Below, in pieces: positions 21,192-30,389 of a stretch of 64,000 nucleotides of DNA. The notes under the pieces were generated by a model that saw only the letters and a list, made by a program, of their open reading frames with translations, ran no database searches and had not been told where the DNA came from. The translations under genes were made by a program, and so were the position numbers. Each line of letters starts with the position of its first letter. The first letter of the stretch is position 1. This DNA is from DASWOJ01 sp964242415 (GTDB taxonomy: Bacteria > Pseudomonadota > Alphaproteobacteria > Acetobacterales > Acetobacteraceae), in contig CAXTAT010000018.1 in NCBI GenBank assembly GCA_964242415.1, forward strand, positions 1 through 64,000, given 5' to 3'.

Positions 21192-22199
21192 TCATGCCTG
21201 GGACTGCCGCTGCAGCCAGACCGCCAGCACGATGATCGCCGCCTTCACCACCAGCGCCGCCGCATCCGGCACGCCGTTGGCCAGCAGCGTGTAGCGGGTG
21301 AGCTGGATGATGAACGCGCCCAGCAGGGTGCCGATCACCGTCGCCCGCCCGCCGGTCAGCAGCGTGCCGCCGACCGCGACGGCGGCGATGGCGTCCAGCT
21401 CCATCCCCAACCCGACCAGGTTGGCGTCGGACGCCGAGTTGCGCGCGACGACGATCAGGCCCGCCACCCCCGCCAGCAGCCCGCTGATGACATAGGTCCC
21501 CCGCCGCACCGGCCCGACCGGGATGCCGGCCAGCCGCGCCGCCCGCTCGTTGCCGCCGACCGCCAGCACCTGCCGGCCGAACACCGTCCGGCGCAGCATC
21601 CAGGCCGCGGCGCCGACGATCACCACCATCAGCACCGCCTGGAACGGCACGCCGAACACCCGGCCCAGCCCGATGAACTGGAACTCCGGCGCCTTGAACG
21701 GCTGCAGGTTGCCGTTGGTCATCACCTGCGCCACCCCGCGCCCGGCGATGAACAGGATCAGCGTCGCCACGATCGGCTGGATGCGGAAGCGTGTCACCAG
21801 CCAGCCGTTGAACCAGCCCAGCGCCCCCGTGACCAGCACGGGCAGCACGAAGGCCAGCGCCACGCCGACCGCGAGGTTCGGCAGCGGGAACAGCTTGCCC
21901 AGGAAGATCAACGGCGCCAGCGTGCCCGCAATCGCCATTAGCGCGCCGACCGACAGGTCGATGCCCCCGGTCGCGATCACCAGCGTCATGCCGACGCCGA
22001 CGATCACGGTGGCGCAGACCTGGGTGAGGTTGATATTGAGCGTCTGCCAACTGGCGAAGTTGGGCGTGACCAGCAGGTTGAACGGAATGAGGGCCAGCAG
22101 CGCCAGCAACGCGCCGTAGCGGCCCAGCAGGGCGCGCAGGTCCAGGGCGGCCGGCCGCACCGGGGCGGGCGGCGGCGCGGGGGCGGCGATCTCAACCAA
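21192..22199 (-). CDS. Sugar ABC transporter permease (YtfT-like)
   Basis: The 335-residue RbsC-type permease has a Pro/Ala-rich N-terminus, multiple hydrophobic helices, and the ATGGIDLSVGALMAIAGTLA and GGTLLTGGRATVIG motifs. It overlaps the ATPase gene by eight bases upstream and precedes the second permease by ten, so the three are translationally linked. The two permeases probably form a heterodimeric channel for a pentose or hexose (furanose form if like YtfQRT). Confidence 0.88.
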   Translation of the reverse strand: MVEIAAPAPPPAPVRPAALDLRALLGRYGALLALLALIPFNLLVTPNFASWQTLNINLTQVCATVIVGVGMTLVIATGGIDLSVGALMAIAGTLAPLIFLGKLFPLPNLAVGVALAFVLPVLVTGALGWFNGWLVTRFRIQPIVATLILFIAGRGVAQVMTNGNLQPFKAPEFQFIGLGRVFGVPFQAVLMVVIVGAAAWMLRRTVFGRQVLAVGGNERAARLAGIPVGPVRRGTYVISGLLAGVAGLIVVARNSASDANLVGLGMELDAIAAVAVGGTLLTGGRATVIGTLLGAFIIQLTRYTLLANGVPDAAALVVKAAIIVLAVWLQRQSQA

Positions 22200-23736
22200 C
22201 GGCGGCCTCCTGCGCCCCAGGCTCTTGCGCCCCAGGTTCCTGGGCCATCGCCTGCATGATCGCCGGCTCGTTCATCGCCGCACCCGTCAGTTCCGCCACG
22301 CTGCGCCCGTCGCGCAGGACGAAGATGCGGCTGGCGGCCTCCACCAACTCCTCCAGCTCGGAGGAGATCATCAGCACCCCCAGGCCACCCCGGCTGAGTT
22401 CCCGCACCAGGCCGAGGATCTCCGCCTTGGCGCCGACGTCGATGCCGCGGGTCGGCTCGTCGAGGATCAGCAGGCGCGGGTTCATGCACAGCCAGCGCGC
22501 CAGCAGCACCTTCTGCTGGTTGCCGCCCGACAGCTCGCGGATCGGCTGCTCCGGCCCGGAGCACCGGATGCCCAGGCGCTTGATGAACCGGTCGGCGACG
22601 GCGCGCGACTTCGCCTCGTTCACCACGCCGCCGCGCGCCAGTTGCGGCATGAGCGCCAGGGTCAGGTTCTCCCGCACCGACATACCCGGCACGATGCCCT
22701 CCAGCTTGCGGTCCTCCGACACGAAGCCCAACCCGGCGCGTATGGCGTCCGCCGGCGTATGGCCGCCGCCGCCGGGCAGGTGGCCAGGCAGGCGAACTAT
22801 GCCGCCCTGCACGGGATCGGCGCCGAATACCGCCCGCGCCGTCTCCGTGCGGCCCGCGCCGAGCAGGCCGGCCAGCCCGACGATCTCGCCCTCGCGCACG
22901 TCCAGGCTGACGCCGCGCACCTTGGGGCCGGCCTGCAGGTCCCGCACCTCCAGCACGGCGGGCGCATCCGCACGCGCCGGACCGTTGCCGGCCCCGCGCA
23001 GCGCCTGTTCCAGCTCGCGCCCCAGCATGGTGGTGACCAGGTCGATCCGCGTCATCTCCCCCATCGCGCCCGCCCGCACCGTGCGCCCGTCGCGCATGAC
23101 CGTGACGCGGTCGCAGACGGCATACAGCTCGTCCAGCTTATGGCTGACGAAGACCACCGACACGCCAGAGGCCTTCAAGCGCCGGATCACGTCGAACAGC
23201 ACCTCCACCTCGCGCTCGGCCAGGGAGGAGGTCGGCTCGTCCATGATGACCAGCGCGGCCTCGAAGCCGACCGCGCGGGCGATGGCGACCATCTGCTGCA
23301 CCGCGGTCGGGTAGGCCATGACCGGGCGGCGCACGTCGACATCGATGCCGAATCGGGCCAGCAACGCCTCAGCCTCCGCGTGCATGGCGCGCCAGTCGAG
23401 CAGCCCGAACCGCCCCCGCTCGCGCCCAAGGCAGATGTTCTCCGTCACCGACCGGAACGGGACCAGGTTGATTTCCTGGTAGATGGTGCTGATGCCCGCA
23501 CGCTGCGCCTCGCCCGGCGAGCCGAACGCCACGGAGCGGCCGTCGAACAGGACCTCCCCGGCATCCCGCGCATGATAGCCGGTAAGGATCTTGATCAGCG
23601 TGGACTTGCCGGCCCCGTTCTGGCCGATCAGCGCATGGACCTCGCCGCGCCCAACTTCCAGCGAAGCGCCGGTCAGCGCGGGCACGCCGGCGAAGCGCTT
23701 GTCGATCCCGCGCATGGTGAGGAGCGGTAGGGTCAT
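22192..23736 (-). CDS. Sugar ABC transporter ATP-binding protein (YtfR-like, duplicated ATPase)
   Basis: The 514-residue product has two fused ATPase domains as usual for CUT2 monosaccharide importers. In the first, Walker A is GQNGAGKST (residues 38-46), with a Walker B ending LVIMDEPTSSL. The second half has a degenerate Walker A and the signature ELSGGNQQKVLLARWL and LLILDEPTRGIDVGAK. The extreme C-terminus carries a short duplicated QEPGA repeat, encoded by a 12-bp tandem repeat. It energises the two permeases downstream. Confidence 0.92.
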   Translation of the reverse strand: MTLPLLTMRGIDKRFAGVPALTGASLEVGRGEVHALIGQNGAGKSTLIKILTGYHARDAGEVLFDGRSVAFGSPGEAQRAGISTIYQEINLVPFRSVTENICLGRERGRFGLLDWRAMHAEAEALLARFGIDVDVRRPVMAYPTAVQQMVAIARAVGFEAALVIMDEPTSSLAEREVEVLFDVIRRLKASGVSVVFVSHKLDELYAVCDRVTVMRDGRTVRAGAMGEMTRIDLVTTMLGRELEQALRGAGNGPARADAPAVLEVRDLQAGPKVRGVSLDVREGEIVGLAGLLGAGRTETARAVFGADPVQGGIVRLPGHLPGGGGHTPADAIRAGLGFVSEDRKLEGIVPGMSVRENLTLALMPQLARGGVVNEAKSRAVADRFIKRLGIRCSGPEQPIRELSGGNQQKVLLARWLCMNPRLLILDEPTRGIDVGAKAEILGLVRELSRGGLGVLMISSELEELVEAASRIFVLRDGRSVAELTGAAMNEPAIMQAMAQEPGAQEPGAQEAAVG

Positions 23737-23791
23737 GGGCTGTGGCCGCCGTGGAGAGGGGGCGCCGCCGAGACGGGCGGCGCCCGCCGGG

Positions 23792-24769
23792 TCAGTAGGC
23801 GTCGGCGATGAGCTGGCCCGCGTTCGAGGCGTCGAAGAAGCGGTCGGTGTTCACCACCCACGGCTCGATCGTCTCGCCCTTGGCGTAGCGGGCCAGGGTC
23901 TCGAACGCCTTCGGGCCGAACTTCGGATTGCACTCCACCGTCGCCAGCATCTTGCCGTCGATGATCGCCTGCAGGGCGTCGCGGGTGCCGTCCACCGACA
24001 CGACCATCACGTCCTGGCCGGGCTTCTTGCCCGCCGCCTCCAGCGCCGCGATGGCGCCGATCGCCATCTCGTCGTTGTGGGCATACAGCGCGTTGGCGTC
24101 CGGGTGGGCCTGCAACAGCGTCTCGGCGACCTGGCGGCCCTTGTCGCGCACGAAGTCGCCGGATTGGGAGGCGATGATCTTCATGCCGGGGCTGGCCTTG
24201 ATGCCGTCCTCGAAGCCCTTGCGGCGGTCGTTGGCGGGAGACGAGCCGGTGGTGCCCTCGATCTGGATGATGCGGGCGTTGCCGCCCATCGCCTTGGCCA
24301 GCGCCTCCCCGGCGCGGCGGCCCTCGGCCACGAAGTCGGAGCCGATGAAGGTCACGTAGTCGCGGCCCGGCTTGCACAGGGTCTCGTCCACGCGGCGGTC
24401 GAGCAGGACGACCGGGATGCCGGCGCGCTTGGCCGCCATGACGGCGGGGACGAGCGGCTTTTCCTCACGGGGGGCCAGGAAGATCAGGTCAACACCCTGG
24501 GCGATCATGGAGTTGACGTCGGCGACCTGCTTGGCCGCCGAGGCGGCGGCGTCGGTGTAGACAAGCTGGTGGCCGAGCCGGGCGGCCTCGGACTTCATGC
24601 TGTCGGTTTGGGCGATGCGCCAGGGGTTGTTCGACTCGGTCTGGGCGAAGCCGACCTTGTACTTATCCTTCGCCTTGAGCTTCGGCAGCTCCTGCGCCGA
24701 GGCGGCGGTGGCGGCGAACCCGGTCCCGGCCACGCCAGCGGCAACCGCCAAGAATGTCCTTCTAAGCAT
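23792..24769 (-). CDS. Sugar ABC transporter periplasmic binding protein (YtfQ-like)
   Basis: The 325-residue exported protein has a signal peptide (LRRTFLAVAAGVAGTGFAATAASAQ, possibly Tat because of the paired arginines) and a peripla_BP_4 fold. The stretches VGFAQTESNNPWRIAQTDS, VDLIFLAPREEKPL, VVLLDRRVD, QSGDFVRDKGRQV and ALYAHNDEMAIGAI align well with my recollection of YtfQ. The ATG at 24769 is used because GGAGG lies just upstream; a longer frame reads into repetitive DNA. It is the first gene of the minus-strand importer. Confidence 0.88.
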   Translation of the reverse strand: MLRRTFLAVAAGVAGTGFAATAASAQELPKLKAKDKYKVGFAQTESNNPWRIAQTDSMKSEAARLGHQLVYTDAAASAAKQVADVNSMIAQGVDLIFLAPREEKPLVPAVMAAKRAGIPVVLLDRRVDETLCKPGRDYVTFIGSDFVAEGRRAGEALAKAMGGNARIIQIEGTTGSSPANDRRKGFEDGIKASPGMKIIASQSGDFVRDKGRQVAETLLQAHPDANALYAHNDEMAIGAIAALEAAGKKPGQDVMVVSVDGTRDALQAIIDGKMLATVECNPKFGPKAFETLARYAKGETIEPWVVNTDRFFDASNAGQLIADAY

Positions 24770-25196
24770 GATTTCCTCCATTGTTGGTCCTTCTGGACCT
24801 TTTCCGGCATGGCTGCGGCACCCCGGCGGCCTCCTGCGTTCGGATTGGGACCGCAGACCTGGACTGCAAGACTGGGGCTGCAAGGATGGGACCGCAAGAC
24901 TGGGCTCGGCGTGATCCCTGAGATTGACGTGACCCTGGAGCGTGGCTTGGCCCGCGCGATTGTCTGGCCCGTGATTGCCTGGCCCGCGATCATCCAGCCG
25001 GGGAGACCCTGCTGTCGTGCCCTGCGGTTGTCAAGCAAGCCAGGGTCGAACAAGCCGGATGCACAATGAGTGGCCGGAACCGCACACGTCAGGCTTCTCA
25101 ATCCGCCCCGATGATGTAGGCTGCAAGGATTCAGGCTGGTGCGACAGCCAACGGACGCCGCGGGCAACGCAGCGCCGGGATTGGGGGACACGACAC
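24770..25196. other. Divergent intergenic region between two sugar importers
   Basis: No gene is seen in these 427 bases. Between 24851 and 24905 there are imperfect tandem copies of a 12-15 base unit (TGCAAGACTGGG, TGCAAGGATGGG, CGCAAGACTGGG). At 24950-25000 a second degenerate repeat (GATTGTCTGGCCCG, GATTGCCTGGCCCG) occurs. A short GGTCC/GGACC stem with T-run lies at 24785-24803. Both importers must be driven from here; I see no clear promoter pair. Confidence 0.5.
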
Positions 25197-26270
25197 ATGA
25201 ACACAACCAGGCGCACACTGATGGTCGGCGCCGCGGCCAGCGCGGCCCTGCAGACCTTTCCGGCCCATGCGCAGGCCAAGCCCACGGTCGGCATCGCCAT
25301 GCCCACCAAGGTCTCGGCCCGGTGGATCGCCGACGGCGACAACATCGTGAAGGTGCTGCGCGAACGCGGCTACACGACCGACCTGCAATACGCTGACGAC
25401 GACGTGCCGAACCAGCTCTCGCAGATCGAGAACATGATCACCAAGGGCTCCAAGCTGCTGGTGGTCGCCGCCATCGACGGCACCACCCTGTCCGACGTGC
25501 TCGGCCAGGCGGCGCAGGCCGGCATCAAGGTGATCTCTTACGACCGGCTGATCCGCAACACGCCCAACATCGACTACTACGCGACGTTCGACAACCGCCA
25601 GGTGGGCGTGCTGCAGGCGCAGTCGCTGCTGGCCGGGCTGAAGCCGCGCGACGGCAAGGCGCCGCTGTATATCGAGCTGTTCGGCGGGTCGCCGGACGAC
25701 AACAACGCCTATTTCTTCTACGACGGCGCGATGTCGGTGCTGCAGCCGCTGATCGACGGCGGCAAGATGAAGGTGGGCAGCGGGCAGACCGGGATGGACA
25801 AGGTGTCCACCCTGCGGTGGGATGGTGCTGCGGCGCAGGCGCGGATGGATAACCTGCTCAGCGCCTACTACACCGACAAGCAGGTGGACGCGGTGCTGTC
25901 GCCGTACGACGGCCTGTCGATCGGCATCATCTCCTCCTTGAAAGGCGTCGGCTACGGCAGCGGCGGCACGCCGATGGCGATTATCAGCGGGCAGGACTGC
26001 GAGGTGCCGTCGGTGAAGGCGATCATCGCCGGGGAGCAGTATGCCAGCATCTTCAAGGACACCCGGGACCTGGCGCGGGTGACGGCCGACATGGTCGATG
26101 CGCTGCTCAGCGGCAAGACGGTGCAGGTGAACGACACCAAGTCCTACAACAACGGCGTGAAGGTCGTGCCGTCCTACCTGCTGAAGCCGGTCATCGTGGA
26201 CAAGTCCAACTGGCGGCCGATCCTGGTTGATAGCGGCTACTACAAGCTGTCGCAGATCCAGACGGGGTAG
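25197..26270 (+). CDS. chvE: Multiple-sugar binding periplasmic protein (ChvE-like)
   Basis: A 357-residue exported binding protein with an N-terminal NTTRRTLMVGAAASAALQTF leader (possible Tat signal) and cleavage after AHAQA. Its length and stretches VGIAMPTKVSARWIADGDN, VISYDRLIRNT, YYATFDNRQVGVLQ, ELFGGSPDDNNA, SPYDGLSIGII and SGQDCEVPSVKAI fit the ChvE/MmsE family, which binds glucose, galactose, arabinose and xylose. The ATG at 25197 is chosen from the signal peptide; the frame is open from 24975. gguA and gguB follow, giving the standard chvE-gguAB operon. Confidence 0.92.
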   Translation: MNTTRRTLMVGAAASAALQTFPAHAQAKPTVGIAMPTKVSARWIADGDNIVKVLRERGYTTDLQYADDDVPNQLSQIENMITKGSKLLVVAAIDGTTLSDVLGQAAQAGIKVISYDRLIRNTPNIDYYATFDNRQVGVLQAQSLLAGLKPRDGKAPLYIELFGGSPDDNNAYFFYDGAMSVLQPLIDGGKMKVGSGQTGMDKVSTLRWDGAAAQARMDNLLSAYYTDKQVDAVLSPYDGLSIGIISSLKGVGYGSGGTPMAIISGQDCEVPSVKAIIAGEQYASIFKDTRDLARVTADMVDALLSGKTVQVNDTKSYNNGVKVVPSYLLKPVIVDKSNWRPILVDSGYYKLSQIQTG

Positions 26271-26288
26271 GTCCGATACTGCGGGCAC

Positions 26289-26386
26289 CGTCATTGCGAG
26301 CCGGCTTCGGCGCGGCAATCCAGGGCGGCCAGGAGGGTGCGTGCCGCTCCTGGATTGCCACGCCGCAAGCGCGGCTCGCAATGACA
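26289..26386. repeat. Dispersed repeat, family 1, complete copy
   Basis: The arms CGTCATTGCGAGCCGGCTTC and GCGCGGCAATCCAGG are mirrored by CTGGATTGCCACGCCGCAAG and GGCTCGCAATGAC. The 98-bp element lies between chvE and gguA within one operon and may separate a highly expressed binding protein from its transporter genes. Confidence 0.8.
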
Positions 26387-26463
26387 GACGCCGGTTGCGG
26401 CGGACGGGCTGGAGCTTTCAGCAGCAGGTGCAATAGGCGCAACAACGCCAGGAAGGGCCAGGC

Positions 26464-28056
26464 ATGACCGACATCCTGGAGATGCGCGGCATCACCAAGC
26501 GCTTCGGCCCCGTCACCGCCCTGCGCGATGTGGACCTGACCGTCCGCGCGGGCGAGATCCACGCCGTGGTGGGCGAGAACGGCGCCGGCAAGTCCACGCT
26601 CATGAAGGTCTTGAGCGGCGTTTACCCGGCGGGCAGCTACGACGGCGCCATCCTGTACGACGGCGCGGAGCGGCACTTCAAGGGGATCAGGGACTCGGAG
26701 GCGCTGGGGATCATCATCATCCACCAGGAGCTGGCGCTGATCCCGCTGATGTCGATTGCCGAGAACATCTTCCTGGCCGATCCGCCGGGCCGGTTCGGGG
26801 TGATCGACCGCGAGGCGGTGCACAGCCGCACCCAGGCGCTGCTGGCGAAGGTCGGGCTGAACGAGCCGCCGGACGCCCGCATCGCCGACCTCGGCGTCGG
26901 CAAGCAGCAGCTTGTGGAGATCGCCAAGGCGCTGTCAAAGCAGGTCCGCCTGCTGATCCTCGACGAGCCGACCGCCAGCCTGAACGAGCGCGACAGCGCG
27001 GCGCTGCTCGACCTGCTGATCGAGTTCCGCCGCCAGGGCATCGCCTCCATCTTGATCTCGCACAAGCTGAACGAGGTCGCCCGCGTCGCCGACCGCATCA
27101 CCGTGCTGCGCGACGGCCGCACGATCGAGACGGTCGATTGCGCCGCCGGCCCGGTCGAGGAGGACCACATCATCCGCCGCATGGTGGACCGCGACCTCGA
27201 CAGCCGCTTCCCGCACCGCGACCCGCCCACTGGACCCGGCATCGGCGAGGTGGTGTTCCGTGTGGAGAACTGGTGCGCCCGCCACCCGCAGCAGGCCGAG
27301 CGGGAGGTGGTGCGCGGCGTCGATTTCCACGTCCGCCGCGGCGAGGTGGTGGGCATCGCCGGCCTGATGGGTGCCGGCCGCACCGAGTTCGCCATGAGCG
27401 TGTTCGGCCGATCCTGGGGGCGGGACATCACGGGACGGGCGTTCATGGACGGCAAGCCGGTCGATGTGTCCACCGTGCCGCGCGCCATCGCAGCCGGGCT
27501 GGCGTACGTCACGGAGGATAGGAAGCAGCTTGGCCTGCTGCTGGGCGAGGACATCCGCAAGAACATCACCCTGGCGAACCTGGCCGGCGTGTCCAGCAAC
27601 CTGGTGCTCGACGACGTGCGGGAGCTGCGGGTGGCCGACGACTACCGCACGCGGATGCGGATACGCTGCTCCAGCGTGTACCAGGAGAGCGGCACCCTGT
27701 CGGGCGGCAACCAGCAGAAGGTCGTGCTGTCGAAGTGGCTGTTCAGCGGCCCCGAGGTGCTGATCCTCGACGAGCCCACGCGCGGCATCGACGTCGGCGC
27801 CAAGTACGAGATCTACCAGATCATCAACACGCTGGCCGGCAGCGGCAAGGGCGTAGTGGTGATCTCGTCCGAGATGCCGGAGCTGCTGGGCCTGTGCGAC
27901 CGCATCTACGTGATGAACGAGGGCCGCTTCGTGGGGGAGATGCCGGCGGCGGCGGCGTCGCAGGAGGCGATCATGCAGGCGATCATGCGCAACAGGGACG
28001 TGCGGGAGGCCCATGAGATGCGGGAGCCCAATGAGCTGCGGAGGATAGAAGCATGA
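26464..28056 (+). CDS. gguA: Multiple-monosaccharide ABC transporter ATPase (GguA-like)
   Basis: The 530-residue product carries two ATPase domains. Walker A is GENGAGKSTLMK (residues 38 onward), with HQELALIPLMSIAENIFLA and LLILDEPTASLNERD in the first half. The second half has GLMGAGRTEFAMSVFGR, the signature GTLSGGNQQKVVLSKWL and LILDEPTRGIDVGAKYEIY. It follows chvE and overlaps gguB by four bases (ATGA). It powers import of the sugars bound by the ChvE-like protein. Confidence 0.92.
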   Translation: MTDILEMRGITKRFGPVTALRDVDLTVRAGEIHAVVGENGAGKSTLMKVLSGVYPAGSYDGAILYDGAERHFKGIRDSEALGIIIIHQELALIPLMSIAENIFLADPPGRFGVIDREAVHSRTQALLAKVGLNEPPDARIADLGVGKQQLVEIAKALSKQVRLLILDEPTASLNERDSAALLDLLIEFRRQGIASILISHKLNEVARVADRITVLRDGRTIETVDCAAGPVEEDHIIRRMVDRDLDSRFPHRDPPTGPGIGEVVFRVENWCARHPQQAEREVVRGVDFHVRRGEVVGIAGLMGAGRTEFAMSVFGRSWGRDITGRAFMDGKPVDVSTVPRAIAAGLAYVTEDRKQLGLLLGEDIRKNITLANLAGVSSNLVLDDVRELRVADDYRTRMRIRCSSVYQESGTLSGGNQQKVVLSKWLFSGPEVLILDEPTRGIDVGAKYEIYQIINTLAGSGKGVVVISSEMPELLGLCDRIYVMNEGRFVGEMPAAAASQEAIMQAIMRNRDVREAHEMREPNELRRIEA

Positions 28057-29249
28057 GCGACATCGCCGCCCCGCCGGCCGCGGCCAGACGGGCCGCCGGG
28101 CGCAACGTCATCAAGGCCAACCTGCGGCAGTACGGCATGCTGCTGTCGCTGTTCGCGATCATGGTATTCTTCGAGATCGCGACCAACGGCACCCTGCTGC
28201 GGCCGCTGAACCTCACGAACCTGGTGCTGCAGAACAGCTACATCGCCATCATGGCGCTGGGCATGCTGCTGGTGATCGTGACCGGGCACATCGACCTGTC
28301 GGTGGGGTCGGTCGCCGGGTTCGTCGGCGCGCTGGCGGCGGTGATGCTGGTGCAGTGGGGGGTGCCGCTGGCGCTGGCGGCGGTGCTGTGCATCCTGGCC
28401 GGGGCACTGATCGGGGCGGGACAGGGCTACTTCGTGGCCTATGTCCGCATCCCGTCCTTCATCGTGACGCTGGCGGGCATGCTGGTGTTCCGCGGGCTGA
28501 TGCTGACGGTGCTCGGCGGGCAGTCGGTCGGGCCGTTCCCGGTGGCGTTCCAGCGGCTGTCATCGGGGTTCCTCCCCGAGTTTCTGCCGGAGGTGGACGG
28601 CATCCGCGTGTCGTCGCTGCTGATCGGCCTGGCGGTGGGGGTGCTGCTGGTGGTGCTCAACGTGCGCGGCCGGGCGCGGCGCAAGCAGCATGGCATCGAG
28701 ATTGAGCCGGCGGGGCTTTTCGCCGCCAAGAACGCGGTCATGCTGGCGGTAATCGGCGGGCTGACCTGGCTGATCGTGTCGCACCGGGGGCTGCCGAACG
28801 TGCTGGTGGTGATGGCGGTGCTGATCGCGCTGTACGGCTTCGTCACCACGCGGACCACGATCGGCCGGCAGGTGTTCGCCGTCGGCGGCAACGAGAAGGC
28901 GGCGAAGCTGTCCGGCATCGGCACGCAGCGGCTGACGTTCCTCACGTTCGTCAACATGGGGGTGCTGGCGGCGCTGGCCGGGCTGATCTTCGCCGCGCGG
29001 CTGAACACCGCGACGCCGAAGGCCGGCACCGGGTTCGAGCTGGACACCATCGCCGCCTGCTTCATCGGTGGCGCCTCGGCGTATGGCGGGGTGGGCACGG
29101 TCGCCGGTGCGATCATCGGCGCGTTCATCATGGGGGTGATGAACAACGGCATGTCCATCCTGGGCATCGGCATCGACTTCCAGCAGGTGATCAAGGGGCT
29201 GGTGCTGCTGGGTGCCGTCTGCGTGGACGTTTACAACCAGCGGCGGTGA
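28053..29249 (+). CDS. gguB: Multiple-monosaccharide ABC transporter permease (GguB-like)
   Basis: A 398-residue integral membrane protein, longer than RbsC (about 320) as is typical of GguB/MmsB. It has an N-terminal cytoplasmic stretch, TGHIDLSVGSVAGFVGAL, a soluble basic insert around RGRARRKQHGIEI, and GGASAYGGVGTVAGAIIGAF near the end. Translation is coupled to gguA by the ATGA overlap. Confidence 0.92.
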   Translation: MSDIAAPPAAARRAAGRNVIKANLRQYGMLLSLFAIMVFFEIATNGTLLRPLNLTNLVLQNSYIAIMALGMLLVIVTGHIDLSVGSVAGFVGALAAVMLVQWGVPLALAAVLCILAGALIGAGQGYFVAYVRIPSFIVTLAGMLVFRGLMLTVLGGQSVGPFPVAFQRLSSGFLPEFLPEVDGIRVSSLLIGLAVGVLLVVLNVRGRARRKQHGIEIEPAGLFAAKNAVMLAVIGGLTWLIVSHRGLPNVLVVMAVLIALYGFVTTRTTIGRQVFAVGGNEKAAKLSGIGTQRLTFLTFVNMGVLAALAGLIFAARLNTATPKAGTGFELDTIAACFIGGASAYGGVGTVAGAIIGAFIMGVMNNGMSILGIGIDFQQVIKGLVLLGAVCVDVYNQRR

Positions 29250-30389
29250 CCCGGCAGGACACCCCGCGCGCCCTGGGCGAACGCATGGGAGGACGCTGCC
29301 TGCATGCTCCTTCTGGGGTAAGCATGGGAGATACCCTGGATAGGACGCTGGGCTTGAGCGTTCCGGCCCGGTGCCGCGAAGGTTGATCCTTCTGCAACTT
29401 GGTTGCTGATGGCATTGCTGTTCCGGCCACCCCATCAGGCCCGCCTCCAGCGCGGGCCGGCGCCGCGCGGTTCTGCCGGCCAGGAGCCTCCAGCCTGATT
29501 ACGGTCACGGATCGGGTTGCAGCCTCTGGGCCGAGGCGCAGGCACCGTGCCTCGGCCAGGCGTGCGCAATTGGATACCGGCCGCCCACCGCTCTGACCGG
29601 ATTGCCCGCCCCGTGCTCGTCATTGCCCCGTGCTCATCATTGCGGGGAGCGGGTGATGGATGGGCAACCTGCAAAGAAAGTATCGAAGTCACGTCCAAAA
29701 TGGGGTTGTTTCGCGGAGTGGATTGCGCGGCGGCTGCCATGCAGCGTCGAGGATTGCGGGAAACGGAATGCAACTGGCCCGGCTCCGGGGGAAAGCCCTG
29801 CCGAGCTTGCGAGACAGCTGCCCGGGCCGTGATCCGGCCTGCACCGTCCGCGGCAGCGGCGATCCGCCGTGATCGGGTAACAGCCTGGCCAGCGATGATC
29901 CCACTGATGCTACTTACAACAACCTTATGCATCCTATGGTCTAGGATATTGCAACATATTGGGGATGCGCCGAAACTATATCGAGTAAGTACAACAGTTT
30001 ATGGATTTTGGTCCCAGACCCTGGAAGACGCTGGAACAAAGGGGGCAGGGCGGCGGCTGATCGCCTGCTTCGGCCATTGAGTTCGAGACGAAAAGAATGG
30101 GGGTTTCGTCCATAGCAAGTCCTGGGGCTGCGGCGCAGGCGGCATTCTGCCAATCGCGCACTGTCCTATCGTACGGTGGACCACATGCGGTTGAACCCCC
30201 TGCTCTCGGCTAGTCGGGCGGTTGTGGCGACAACGCCACAGTGCGGCGAAAATGACATTTGCGGGACTGCCAGGGCGCGCCAGGGTGAAATCCGTGTAGC
30301 TCTCTGCGCTAGCAAGCCAATAGAATGAGTGTCCGTGCCTGAATGGAACAGAACCCGAGTACAATGGGTAACCAGGGGAGACTATCGTC
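29250..30389. other. Long gene-free region
   Basis: In 1.1 kb I see no convincing gene. Short open frames occur on both strands but lack ribosome sites, codon bias or recognisable sequence. Bases about 29900-30060 are clearly richer in A/T than the surroundings (for example ATATTGCAACATATTGGG), which could mark transferred DNA or a promoter zone for the porin at 30390. A half copy of the family-1 repeat lies at 29617-29650. Confidence 0.5.
29617..29650. repeat. Dispersed repeat, family 1, half copies
   Basis: Two partial left arms in tandem (CTCGTCATTGCC and CTCATCATTGCGGGGAGC) match the beginning of the ~100 bp palindromic element. No right arm follows, so this is a remnant. Confidence 0.5.

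Noticed and set aside
29999..30364. Minus-strand open frame of 121 codons upstream of the porin
   Set aside because: Composition is not protein-like and no relative is recognised; more probably leader or remnant DNA.
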